A stretch of DNA of 5,640 nucleotides from Planctomycetaceae bacterium (GTDB taxonomy: Bacteria; Planctomycetota; Planctomycetia; Pirellulales; UBA1268). The stretch spans positions 1-5,640 of the forward strand of contig CANETO010000155.1 in NCBI GenBank assembly GCA_947440895.1. The letters are read 5' to 3'. The notes beneath the pieces are model-generated. The model had not been told where the DNA came from and did no database searches. It was given only the letters and a program-made list of their open reading frames with translations. A program made the translations under genes and the position numbers. This document shows positions 1 to 5,350 of this stretch, piece by piece (the first letter of the stretch is position 1; the number at the start of each line of letters is the position of its first letter).

Positions 1-2
1 AC

Positions 3-146
3 TACAAGATCGCGCCCGACGCCGACCTGACGGTTGTCTGCTTCAAGGCGGGCAAGGTGACGGCCAACCATGCGGTGGCCAAGGGCGAGCTCTCGGAAGA
101 GAAGATCGACGCCATCGTCGACTCGGCCTGTTCGATGGCGGAATAG
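3..146 (+). CDS. C-terminal end of a probable thioredoxin-like (redoxin) protein, partial
   Basis: Only the last 47 codons are present, read from base 3 to a TAG at 144-146; the gene begins before the window. The visible peptide runs YKIAPDADLTVVCFKAG, then KVTANHAVAKGEL, then a C-terminal helix ending SACSMAE. A hydrophobic strand (LTVVCF), a turn (KAGK), a second strand (VTANHAV) and a closing amphipathic helix match the last part of a thioredoxin fold, as in planctomycete redoxin or TlpA-like proteins. The CXXC active site, if there is one, lies outside the window, so redox activity is inference. That this is real coding sequence is well supported by the strong intrinsic terminator 40 bases after the stop. 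The family call is moderate; any alpha/beta protein ending this way could fit. Confidence 0.6.
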   Translation, partial: YKIAPDADLTVVCFKAGKVTANHAVAKGELSEEKIDAIVDSACSMAE

Positions 147-185
147 CCTCGACGGCGACGGTCCAGAATTGTTGAAATATTTGCG

Positions 186-224
186 GCGGCCCGTGGGGCG
201 AAGGTCCCACGGGCCGCTTTTTTT
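186..224 (+). terminator. Strong intrinsic terminator
   Basis: A perfect 12-bp GC-rich stem (186-197, gcggcccgtggg, pairing with 206-217, cccacgggccgc) closes an 8-base loop and is followed at once by seven T residues (218-224). It ends transcription of the plus-strand gene whose stop is at 146. There is no T tract on the other side of the stem, so it should act in one direction only. It does not clearly terminate the converging minus-strand operon that ends at 264. Confidence 0.93.
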
Positions 225-263
225 GATTGCTGGGATCAGCGGCCCGTAACGGCATTCGCATCG

Positions 264-482
264 TCAGCCATTGCCTGTCTCTTCACGAAGACGACGTTCA
301 CGCTCGATACAGGACTGGGGAGTGTTTCGGCGTGCCGTGGGCTGCGACTCGGCCCAACGGATCGTTTCCTGAATCGCCTGCCAGCGGGCGGCTGGTGGCC
401 AGACGCGTTCCCGACGTTCGTGCTCGCATGCTGCACGATCCGCGGGTTCTTCAGCGGGGCCCTCTCCGGTTGTATTCGTCAT
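264..482 (-). CDS. 72-aa protein translationally coupled to the nucleotidyltransferase gene
   Basis: The ATG at 480-482 overlaps the TGA of the upstream nucleotidyltransferase gene (479-481) in an ATGA arrangement, so the two are almost certainly co-translated. The product is small, charged and Arg/Glu-rich. Its N-terminal part (about residues 1-28) looks disordered. The middle (about 29-52, PPAARWQAIQETIRWAESQP, then TARR) looks like an amphipathic helix with two tryptophans. The C-terminus (about 56-72) is another charged helix with a single Cys. I see no named domain, signal peptide or membrane segment. The gene order resembles two-gene systems in which a nucleotidyltransferase is paired with a small partner, so a toxin-antitoxin-like or regulatory role is possible, but this is inference. 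The start is supported by the overlap more than by a ribosome site; only a weak AAGG lies about 12 bases upstream. Confidence 0.66.
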   Translation of the reverse strand: MTNTTGEGPAEEPADRAACEHERRERVWPPAARWQAIQETIRWAESQPTARRNTPQSCIERERRLREETGNG

Positions 483-979
483 GCTTGGTGGCCTTGTTGA
501 TTCGTCATCGAGATCGCCCGTCGAAGAGACTCGATCCGCGTCTGCCGACGCTGGCCTTCGGGCAAAGCAAGCTGACAGGCGATCATATCCTCATCACAGA
601 GCCCGCGGTACTCGACGCCGGACGCTGTCTGACCCGCCACGGCCCGCTCCCTGCAGGACTCCCACGAGGGCAGGCCGGTCACTGCCCGGAAAATATCGAT
701 GGCACCGGCAGGGCTGGTCAGACAGAACACCGATTGACGGCCCAGCCAGCCTGCCTGCTCCGACACCGGTCGCCACGAGTCCTCCGTCGGCCCCCAGGCC
801 GCGTCGAGTTGCCTTAGGGCGGCGTCACTACGGGCGAGGTTCGCCGCGGTGTCCCGGATCCAGAAATCGATGTCGTAGGTCAGTACAGGTTCATGACGGA
901 GGAGAAAATTCATGCCTCCGATCAGCAGATATTCAACCTCACACACGTTGAAGGTCTGGAGGATGCGGTCGATGTTCAT
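479..979 (-). CDS. Nucleotidyltransferase-fold protein (DUF6036/AbiEii-like), 166 aa
   Basis: The protein shows the signature of the polymerase-beta-like nucleotidyltransferase superfamily: LLIGG at residues 18-22, then TYDIDFWI with the metal-binding pair Asp36 and Asp38, then a third acidic residue in AGAIDIF (Asp95). The later segment DEDMIACQLAL (129-139) occupies the place where AbiEii/MNT-like proteins carry an E-D-L-I-x-x-K motif, but Gln136 stands where the conserved Lys would be, and the usual Asp-rich end of that helix is replaced by QRRQTRIESLRRAI. Catalysis is therefore plausible but not certain. I chose the ATG at 977-979 because GAGG lies 5 bases before it; a longer frame reaches 1039 but its extra 20 residues look non-native. 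The gene overlaps the 72-aa gene downstream by 4 bases. Relatives act as toxins or antitoxins (MNT, AbiEii) that transfer nucleotides to tRNA or to a partner; which applies here is unknown. Confidence 0.8.
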   Translation of the reverse strand: MNIDRILQTFNVCEVEYLLIGGMNFLLRHEPVLTYDIDFWIRDTAANLARSDAALRQLDAAWGPTEDSWRPVSEQAGWLGRQSVFCLTSPAGAIDIFRAVTGLPSWESCRERAVAGQTASGVEYRGLCDEDMIACQLALPEGQRRQTRIESLRRAISMTNQQGHQA

Positions 980-1044
980 AGGGACCTCACTCGCCGCCGA
1001 GTATCGCCTGAGGGCCGGAAATGCCTCTGTCAGGCCCAACGGGA

Positions 1045-1080
1045 ATTCTATCCACTGTTTGCTCGAAGAGAGATGATGGC
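1045..1080 (-). promoter_or_regulatory. Possible promoter for the nucleotidyltransferase operon
   Basis: On the minus strand a TAGAAT hexamer (plus-strand attcta, 1045-1050) would place the transcription start about 60 bases before the ATG at 979. There is no convincing -35 box at normal spacing, so this rests on the -10 box and position only. The 220-base gap between this operon and the tRNA otherwise holds only the tRNA promoter. Confidence 0.22.
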
Positions 1081-1124
1081 GGGCGGGATTTCCCCATGTT
1101 TTTCGGCCTAACGAGGGGCACCGG

Positions 1125-1153
1125 CTGACGGCCCGCGATCGACGGGTTATATT
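1125..1153 (+). promoter_or_regulatory. Candidate sigma-70 promoter of the tRNA-Met gene
   Basis: A -35 box ctgacg (1125-1130, 4 of 6 bases match TTGACA) is separated by exactly 17 bases from a -10 box tatatt (1148-1153, 5 of 6 match TATAAT). Transcription would start near 1160, giving a leader of about 40 bases before the mature tRNA 5' end at 1200. Position and spacing fit a stable-RNA promoter. Confidence 0.6.
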
Positions 1154-1199
1154 CGCTGCGATACGAGGCAGCGGCCCCCAAGGTGGCTGACCGTTGTGT

Positions 1200-1273
1200 G
1201 GCAGCGTAGCTCAGTTGGTTAGAGCACCGGCTTCATAAGCCGGGTGTCGCCGGTTCAAGTCCGGCCGCTGCTA
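1200..1273 (+). tRNA. tRNA-Met (CAU anticodon), elongator type
   Basis: The full cloverleaf can be folded. The acceptor arm is ggcagcg (1200-1206) with cgctgct (1266-1272), followed by discriminator A at 1273. Its first pair is G-U (1200 with 1272). The D stem is GCTC/GAGC (1209-1212, 1222-1225) with a GG-containing loop. The anticodon stem CCGGC/GCCGG (1227-1231, 1239-1243) encloses TTCATAA with CAT at 1234-1236. The variable loop is GTGTC. The T stem GCCGG/CCGGC (1249-1253, 1261-1265) closes TTCAAGT. CCA is not encoded. The acceptor pairs at its end rather than showing the mismatched first position of initiator tRNA, so an elongator is preferred; a tRNA-Ile with a modified CAU anticodon is not formally excluded. 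The serine recombinase gene on the other strand ends inside this tRNA, which suggests that the tRNA 3' region is the attachment site of the element. Confidence 0.96.
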
Positions 1274-3425
1274 GTTCCAGTTGTGCACGAGACGGAACAA
1301 TCCCCTCGGGGACCGTCCCGGTGGGCCGACTTTCCCGTCCGTCGCCATGGGCGGGCGGGTCGGCAGCATCCACCGGAACATCGTCGCGGCAACGCGCCGC
1401 GACTTCTGAAACGTGGTGGGGATGGCCGTGATCGTCACAGCAGCACCCCTCTGATTCGATTGCGGGCGCGATCGCCCCCGGCTGGCCGGCGGCCTCGAGT
1501 TCGGCGGCCAACCGTCTCTGGAGGCCCGCATCGAGGGCGGCCGTCGGAAGCACGCGGGGCTCTCCGTAGGGCGGCACCGGCAACGGGAAGTCGCCGAGCG
1601 CGATGATGCCGCTGGCGACCTTTCTTACGGGCCTCTTCCCCTTCATTGCATCCTCGAAGTAAAGACCGATCCGCAGATCGATCCGCTCAAGCATGGCGTT
1701 GATCGCCTCGTTGGCCATCGGCATCTCCGCCAGCCGCTCGATCTCGTCGAACAGCACGAGGGCCGCCTCGACCTCGGAGTCGATATCTGTCGCCTGCCGG
1801 TCCGCCGGCGGCGGCAGCTTCGCGATCTCCGCTTCCGTCGCCGCCAAGTCACGCTCGTCCTCGGAATATCGGTTCTCCAAGGCCTTGATGAGCGATGGGT
1901 TCTTGACCTCGAGGATGTTCCGTGCCGCCTGGTCGAGTTTCAGGCGAAGATCCGTAGCCTTCGCCTCGAGAGCGGTGCGGGCAAGCTGATTTGGATCCAC
2001 CGCTTGCTCGGTCTCTCCGCGTGCCAGTTCCTCGAGCCGTTGCCGCACGGCCTCGCGGCCACCGATCTTGTTCACCTGCTCCCGCAGGGTTGCCAGCGTG
2101 AATCGGGTGAGTTGCTCGCCGTCCACACTGTTACTGTTGCATTCGGTCCGCCGCGACTTCATGTACCGGCCACACATGTACTCGGGCTTTCCGTCCCGCA
2201 TCCTGCCATAGAGCGGATAGCCGCAACCGTCGGTCTGGTCGTACACCCGCTTCCCGAGGGCGTACCGATCGACCTTCTTCGGCCGCTGCCGGCCCTCCTG
2301 TGTTGCCCCTCTTCGCTTTGACCGCTCAACGAGCGTCACCCATTCCTCGTACGGAATGAGCGGCTCGAAATCTCCGTCGCGCTGGACGCGGTCCTCGGCG
2401 GCGTTGATTTTTAACTTCGCCCGCCGCTTCTTGCCCCCGCCCCTGACGCTCCGTTCGCTGGCGTTCAACTGCCGCGGGCCACTTCGGCTCGCACGGCGCA
2501 GCCTTCCCTCCGACCGCCGGCCATAAATCTGCACGCCTGCGATCAGGGGGTTGAGCAGAATATTCTTCACCGTGTTGACCTGCCACTGGCCGGATAGAGC
2601 GTGCGCCACCCCCTTCTCGGTCCGCGTGTAGCCAGCGTCTGGCGACGGGACGCCTAATTTGTTGAGCCGGGTCGCGATCGCCCCAAACCCCAGCCCCTGC
2701 CGCCACCAGGCGATCATGGCCTTGAGCGCGACGTACCTCACCGGGTCGTCACAGTCGGGCCGCACTTTCACGTGATAGCCGGCGGACCTCGTGCCCATGC
2801 CTCGCTCGAGCTTCAACGGCGGTCCGCCATGCGGCGGAAACTCATACCGCGCAAATCCGTAGAGTGGTTTGCCGCCCGTCCACCACCCTTCGCGAGCCAG
2901 CCGCTGCTGAGCCGTGATCACCCGCTCGGCGTGCTGCACCAAAAAGTCCCCGGCCCCCTTGTACTCGACGGTGGACGTGATGAATTGCGAAAACATGTCG
3001 CGGCCGACATCGGCCGCGCTGACAATGCGGTCGCTATAGACGATGTCGATGCCGAGCGTCGCCACTCGCATTTCCCAAATAGCCATCTCATACAACTCGA
3101 TGTCCTGTGGACGGGCCATCCGATCTCGTCGCACACAGAACACGCGGCGAATCTTCTCGTTCGACTGAAGCTCCCTGCACATCTCCGCGAAGGCAGGCCG
3201 CTCCAGATCGTCGCCCTTCAGGCCGTCATCCACATACAGGCCTTTGTAGTGGTGCAAGCGATTGTCGAGCATGTAGTCCAGGTCGGCCAGCGTGATGTCG
3301 AGCGGCACGTTCAGTTCCACGGCGCGCCTCAGGACAATTCCGAGCTGATCGTGCAGTGACAGCTCCTGTCTGCTTTGGCTCCGACGTAGGTACGTACGCT
3401 GCTCGTAGCGTTCTGTGGCTTCCAT
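1233..3425 (-). CDS. Large serine recombinase (integrase), 730 aa
   Basis: Catalyses site-specific integration or excision through a phosphoserine linkage. The N-terminal resolvase domain (about 8-155) contains YLRRSQSRQELSLHDQ with predicted nucleophile Ser16, and RDRMAR with conserved Arg102 and Arg105. The recombinase domain follows (about 183-315: GGKPLYGFARYEF, GAIATRLNKLGVPSP, WQVNTVKNILLNPLIAG). Next is a zinc ribbon (about 395-432) with Cys401, Cys418 and Cys429. The usual first Cys of a CxxCG pair is missing, so zinc binding may be altered. A long charged helical, probably coiled-coil, region spans about 455-590. The last 70 or so residues are compositionally odd, and the final AAAGLEPATPGL is simply antisense tRNA-Met. 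The stop TGA (1233-1235) is made from tRNA anticodon-loop bases. The start ATG (3423-3425) has AAAGGA 8 bases upstream. The gene begins 3 bases after the stop of the 169-aa gene, so the two form an operon. It is longer than most family members. Confidence 0.93.
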   Translation of the reverse strand: MEATERYEQRTYLRRSQSRQELSLHDQLGIVLRRAVELNVPLDITLADLDYMLDNRLHHYKGLYVDDGLKGDDLERPAFAEMCRELQSNEKIRRVFCVRRDRMARPQDIELYEMAIWEMRVATLGIDIVYSDRIVSAADVGRDMFSQFITSTVEYKGAGDFLVQHAERVITAQQRLAREGWWTGGKPLYGFARYEFPPHGGPPLKLERGMGTRSAGYHVKVRPDCDDPVRYVALKAMIAWWRQGLGFGAIATRLNKLGVPSPDAGYTRTEKGVAHALSGQWQVNTVKNILLNPLIAGVQIYGRRSEGRLRRASRSGPRQLNASERSVRGGGKKRRAKLKINAAEDRVQRDGDFEPLIPYEEWVTLVERSKRRGATQEGRQRPKKVDRYALGKRVYDQTDGCGYPLYGRMRDGKPEYMCGRYMKSRRTECNSNSVDGEQLTRFTLATLREQVNKIGGREAVRQRLEELARGETEQAVDPNQLARTALEAKATDLRLKLDQAARNILEVKNPSLIKALENRYSEDERDLAATEAEIAKLPPPADRQATDIDSEVEAALVLFDEIERLAEMPMANEAINAMLERIDLRIGLYFEDAMKGKRPVRKVASGIIALGDFPLPVPPYGEPRVLPTAALDAGLQRRLAAELEAAGQPGAIAPAIESEGCCCDDHGHPHHVSEVAARCRDDVPVDAADPPAHGDGRESRPTGTVPEGIVPSRAQLELAAAGLEPATPGL
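1255..1273. other. Probable attachment-site half at the tRNA 3' end
   Basis: The recombinase gene, the last gene of the minus-strand module, converges on the tRNA and reads into it, so the boundary between host tRNA and element should lie in or just after the T-arm and acceptor bases (about 1255-1273). The tRNA is intact, as expected when an element carries a copy of the tRNA 3' end. I looked for a second copy of these bases in the window and found none, so the other junction must lie beyond base 5640. The exact core cannot be fixed from one side. Confidence 0.4.
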
Positions 3426-3428
3426 GAT

Positions 3429-3938
3429 TTATTCCTTTCCGGATTCGATATTCAGATGACGCAGGCTCCACGCAAGCCGCGCCAATTCGTCGATTACGTC
3501 ATTCGTGACGCTGCCCCGCACAATGACATCCGTATCCAGATGCTTCGGGGCGTGCCGGGCGCAGTTTTCGTACCACCAGAAAAACATCGCACCGATGGTT
3601 GGGACCAAGGCTTCCGAGGCTATGTATTCCTGCCGCGCCTCCCTCATACGCTCGATGAGATTCGTGATCATGCCGTGAGGGGCCGGCACGCCGATCTGCG
3701 AAAGGTCAACGAGTCGGCCTCGCTGCCATGCGTGTAGCTGCACGATGATCCGCAACTCGGCCACGTACGCTGCATGCACGTCCCGCATCATGCGTGCCGA
3801 GCCGCGGCCCACGAATTGATAGCGTTCAAGGATCGGCTGCGACGTCCGCAGCACGTGCGATTCGAATCGCCGCCGCGCATCTTGAAGATCAGCATCCTGG
3901 GCCAGCAGCGCTGGCAACGAAGTGCGACAAACCATCAT
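3429..3938 (-). CDS. 169-aa unrecognised protein co-operonic with the serine recombinase
   Basis: I do not recognise this family. The product looks largely helical and basic: an early charged helix (QDADLQDARRRFESHVL, about 14-30), a Tyr/His-rich middle (RDVHAAYVAELRIIVQLHAW, 52-71), a segment VPAPHGMITNLIERMREA (84-101), an aromatic patch GAMFFWWYENC (116-126) and a C-terminal helix VIDELARLAWSLRHL (148-162). There is no signal peptide or clear membrane span. The frame opens further upstream (to 4100), but GGAGG lies 3 bases before the tandem ATGATG at 3933-3938 and 6 bases before the second ATG, so the start is one of these two. A longer start would also run through the candidate promoter. 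The stop is 3 bases from the recombinase ATG, which argues for co-regulation. A DNA-binding accessory or directionality role fits that position but is inference only. Confidence 0.75.
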   Translation of the reverse strand: MMVCRTSLPALLAQDADLQDARRRFESHVLRTSQPILERYQFVGRGSARMMRDVHAAYVAELRIIVQLHAWQRGRLVDLSQIGVPAPHGMITNLIERMREARQEYIASEALVPTIGAMFFWWYENCARHAPKHLDTDVIVRGSVTNDVIDELARLAWSLRHLNIESGKE

Positions 3939-4014
3939 GAGCCTCCATACCCCTGGGTGTTCTGATAGCCGCCGGTTTCCCGACAGCCCGCGGCTTCCTG
4001 CCACGGAAACCCTC

Positions 4015-4043
4015 ATTTTAGAAATTTGCAGCTCGCGCTCCAA
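4015..4043 (-). promoter_or_regulatory. Candidate promoter of the 169-aa gene and recombinase operon
   Basis: Reading the minus strand, TTGGAG (plus 4038-4043) is followed after exactly 17 bases by TAAAAT (plus 4015-4020, 5 of 6 bases match the consensus -10). The start of transcription would be near 4008, about 70 bases before the ATG at 3938. The octamer ggtttccc occurs at 3974-3981 and 4058-4065, with its reverse complement ggaaaccc at 4005-4012, flanking and touching this promoter. These could be operator half-sites, though that is speculative. Confidence 0.45.
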
Positions 4044-4068
4044 ACATTTCCAGCGTTGGTTTCCCCCT

Positions 4069-4103
4069 ATAAAACCCGGTCCAGCGGCCCGTGAATCCAC
4101 TGG
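4069..4103 (-). terminator. Weak hairpin after the 66-aa gene
   Basis: In minus-strand RNA, CCAGUGG (plus 4097-4103) pairs with CCGCUGG (plus 4081-4087) over 7 bp, including one U-G wobble that would be a mismatch on the plus strand. The tail ACCGGGTTTTAT follows. The T run is short and displaced from the stem. It lies 10 bases after the stop at 4113, a suitable place for a terminator. Confidence 0.3.
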
Positions 4104-4112
4104 CCTGAGCCA

Positions 4113-4313
4113 CTACCTGGCGTGGTCCGCACGCCTCGGTGAACGCTCTGCGAGAAGGTGCCGCGCGATCAGATCGGCGAGCAGCTTGCGGAATTGCACC
4201 TGCGGCACTGGATCCGCCCCATGATCAGGCAGTCCACGCCCACGTTGATTACGGTGGGCACCGCGGTTTTGGCCCGCCTTGGATTTCCTGTCATTCGACT
4301 TTGTCATTTTCAT
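4113..4313 (-). CDS. 66-aa basic small protein, unrecognised
   Basis: The start ATG (4311-4313) is preceded by a strong GAGGAG site 4 bases upstream; a second ATG two codons later is also possible. The N-terminus MKMTKSNDRKSKAGQ is very basic and hydrophilic. The middle (about 16-36) is rich in Arg, His and Gly. The C-terminal half has a clear amphipathic helix FRKLLADLIARHLLAE, about residues 41-56. No known domain, signal peptide or cysteine motif is visible. A basic tail plus one helix would fit nucleic-acid binding, but this is inference. It lies between two hairpins in the recombinase module and shares its strand, so it is probably its own short transcription unit. The strong ribosome site and helix are the main evidence that it is real. 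Confidence 0.55.
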   Translation of the reverse strand: MKMTKSNDRKSKAGQNRGAHRNQRGRGLPDHGADPVPQVQFRKLLADLIARHLLAERSPRRADHAR

Positions 4314-4326
4314 TTGTCTCCTCTGC

Positions 4327-4382
4327 AAAACACCGGTGGCGTGCCCGGGAGCCACATCGGCCCCAGGCGGCACGCCACCGGT
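4327..4382 (-). repeat. 14-bp inverted repeat with T tail: terminator or REP-like element
   Basis: Perfect arms accggtggcgtgcc (4332-4345) and ggcacgccaccggt (4369-4382) flank a 23-base spacer. Each arm contains the self-complementary ACCGGT. In minus-strand RNA the stem is followed by GTTTT, so it can end transcription of the gene stopping at 4403. The large spacer and internal palindromes also resemble dispersed REP-type repeats. It lies directly before the ribosome site of the 66-aa gene. Confidence 0.6.
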
Positions 4383-4402
4383 TGTGATCGCCGAAATCGT
4401 CG

Positions 4403-4681
4403 CTAGGCCACCCGGCGACGGAGTCGCCTGCCCGTCAGCCGCCGCGCACGGCGCTGCAGCCGAGAGTCATCGCCGGCATCCCAGTCGATGCCATACGCCG
4501 CGAGGTCGAGGGCATCGTCGCCGTCGTCGGTGGCCGGTCGACACCGCGAGCCCGCCAGCGGCACCTCGCTACCACTCAAACGGCTATCGATGTGGAAGCC
4601 GCGGCGACGGACGAGGGCGATCGTCTCGCCAAGAGCAGCCGCGACGGCGGCGACAAGACGTTCATCATCATGAAGTGACAT
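4403..4681 (-). CDS. 92-aa hypothetical protein with acidic IDWD segment and basic tail
   Basis: I chose the ATG at 4679-4681, which has AAGGA 9 bases upstream; the frame stays open to 4720 but those extra residues look non-native. The protein opens with MSLHDDERLVAAVAAALGET, an amphipathic helix continuing to IALVRRRGFHI (about 1-31). A polar linker follows, then an acidic stretch DDGDDALDLAAYGIDWDAGDD (within 52-72), then a strongly basic tail RRARRLTGRRLRRR (77-90). This shape, an N-terminal alanine-rich helix with RRRGFH and a C-terminal xDWD, is typical of small planctomycete hypothetical proteins, but no function is known to me. Opposite charges at the two ends suggest self-association or binding to nucleic acid or a partner; that is inference. 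A hairpin at 4332-4382 follows the stop. Confidence 0.62.
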   Translation of the reverse strand: MSLHDDERLVAAVAAALGETIALVRRRGFHIDSRLSGSEVPLAGSRCRPATDDGDDALDLAAYGIDWDAGDDSRLQRRARRLTGRRLRRRVA

Positions 4682-4779
4682 CTGCGCATTCCTTCCCCAT
4701 TCGGGGATCAAGAGAAACACCGGCGGCGAGCTTCGCCACCAGCGAGAGAACCAGTTCAGCTAGGCACCTTGCCTGCCGG

Positions 4780-4815
4780 ACAAAGAGAGGCCCGGCCGCT
4801 ACGCTGCGACCGGGC
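4780..4815 (-). terminator. Intrinsic terminator of the 147-aa gene
   Basis: Read on the minus strand, a 10-bp stem GCCCGGUCGC (plus 4806-4815) with GCGGCCGGGC (plus 4790-4799) closes a 6-base loop and is followed by CTCTCTTTG. One pair is a U-G wobble in this strand but an A-C mismatch on the plus strand, so the stem favours minus-strand RNA. It begins 22 bases after the stop at 4837. The tail is only moderately T-rich. Confidence 0.5.
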
Positions 4816-4836
4816 GAGAGATCAGCAGGCCCGGTA

Positions 4837-5280
4837 TTACCGAGCCAGCACGTGGAAGCATGAGAGAAGTTCAGCAATGAGCTTCGGGGCAACGCCCGGA
4901 ATCATTGCCCGCACGATTGGCGGAAGCTTGTCGTACACGACGAAGCGCTCCCGCAGCACCGGCGGCTCATGGTGCGAGTCGCCGTACCGCGTCGCGTAGT
5001 CGTCGGCACTCCAAACCGTGCAGCCGAGGCCACCGGGCATCGTGAGTGCTGCTGCGAAAATAGTCTGCTCGTCGTCGAATGCGGGCGACCAGCCTGCCGT
5101 GCGGGAATAGATTCGCGGCCCCTCCAGTTCGAGGTTGTCGATTCCCATCTCAGCGAGGGCATGCAACTGCTCGTTGAGAAGAGGGATCGCCGCATCGGCC
5201 AGCGAGAGGCTGGTGCGAATGAGGTCATTGAGATGGGCGAGCTCCGCTGCTCGCCCAGAAAGGTTGTCGTGCATGGGCAT
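4837..5280 (-). CDS. 147-aa unrecognised acidic protein
   Basis: The frame ends at a TAA (4837-4839) and has ATG codons at 5278-5280 and 5272-5274; a GTG at 5313 would add 11 residues. No start has a Shine-Dalgarno site, so the start is uncertain. The N-terminal half is helical (AAELAHLNDLIRTSLSLADA, 11-30; LLNEQLHALAEMGIDNLEL, 34-52). It is followed by a segment that looks like beta structure (GPRIYSRTAGW, DEQTIFAAALTMPGGLGCTVW to about 90), then DDYATRYG and a C-terminal helix (APKLIAELLSCFHVLAR). No catalytic motif, signal peptide or membrane span is apparent. I do not recognise the family. The first ATG lies within the left arm of the inverted repeat at 5276-5333, so initiation could be affected by RNA structure. 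It shares strand with the recombinase module and is closed by its own terminator. Confidence 0.68.
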   Translation of the reverse strand: MPMHDNLSGRAAELAHLNDLIRTSLSLADAAIPLLNEQLHALAEMGIDNLELEGPRIYSRTAGWSPAFDDEQTIFAAALTMPGGLGCTVWSADDYATRYGDSHHEPPVLRERFVVYDKLPPIVRAMIPGVAPKLIAELLSCFHVLAR

Positions 5281-5333
5281 ATCCAGTGTGAGTGACGGCA
5301 GCCGATACCACACGGCTGCTCACTGGATATGCC
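5276..5333. repeat. Large imperfect inverted repeat between broken toxin and the 147-aa gene
   Basis: Outer arms ggcatatccagtg (5276-5288) and cactggatatgcc (5321-5333) match perfectly over 13 bp. Inner arms cagccg (5299-5304) and cggctg (5313-5318) add 6 bp around an 8-base loop, with 10 unpaired bases on the left and 2 on the right. On the plus strand the right arm is followed by AGGTTTTT, so it could also stop plus-strand transcription. On the minus strand it covers the possible start of the 147-aa gene. It lies 17 bases beyond the stop of the truncated toxin. It could be a miniature element, a recombination scar or a 5'-UTR structure. Confidence 0.65.
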
Positions 5334-5350
5334 AGGTTTTTGGCGATTAT

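Noticed and set aside
400..440. RAACEH in the 72-aa protein as an RX4-6H HEPN RNase motif
   Set aside because: The protein is too short for a HEPN helical bundle and the motif lies in a probably disordered N-terminus; chance match.
227..951. Long open frames on the plus strand (227-817 and 481-951)
   Set aside because: They lie antisense to the nucleotidyltransferase pair, are Arg/Pro/Ser-rich with no recognisable motif, and are typical open shadows in GC-rich DNA.
2772..3359. 195-codon plus-strand frame inside the recombinase gene
   Set aside because: Antisense to the well-supported recombinase catalytic domain; no ribosome site or family features.
3939..4100. Extended N-terminus of the 169-aa gene, starting at 4100 or 4016
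   Set aside because: The extension runs over a candidate promoter, and GGAGG precisely precedes the ATGATG at 3933-3938.
4279..4863. 194-codon plus-strand frame
   Set aside because: Spans several minus-strand genes, their hairpins and a terminator; composition is His/Arg/Pro-rich shadow sequence.
4668..4892. 74-codon minus-strand frame bridging the 147-aa and 92-aa genes
   Set aside because: It overlaps the end of one gene, the terminator and the start of the next, and has no ribosome site.
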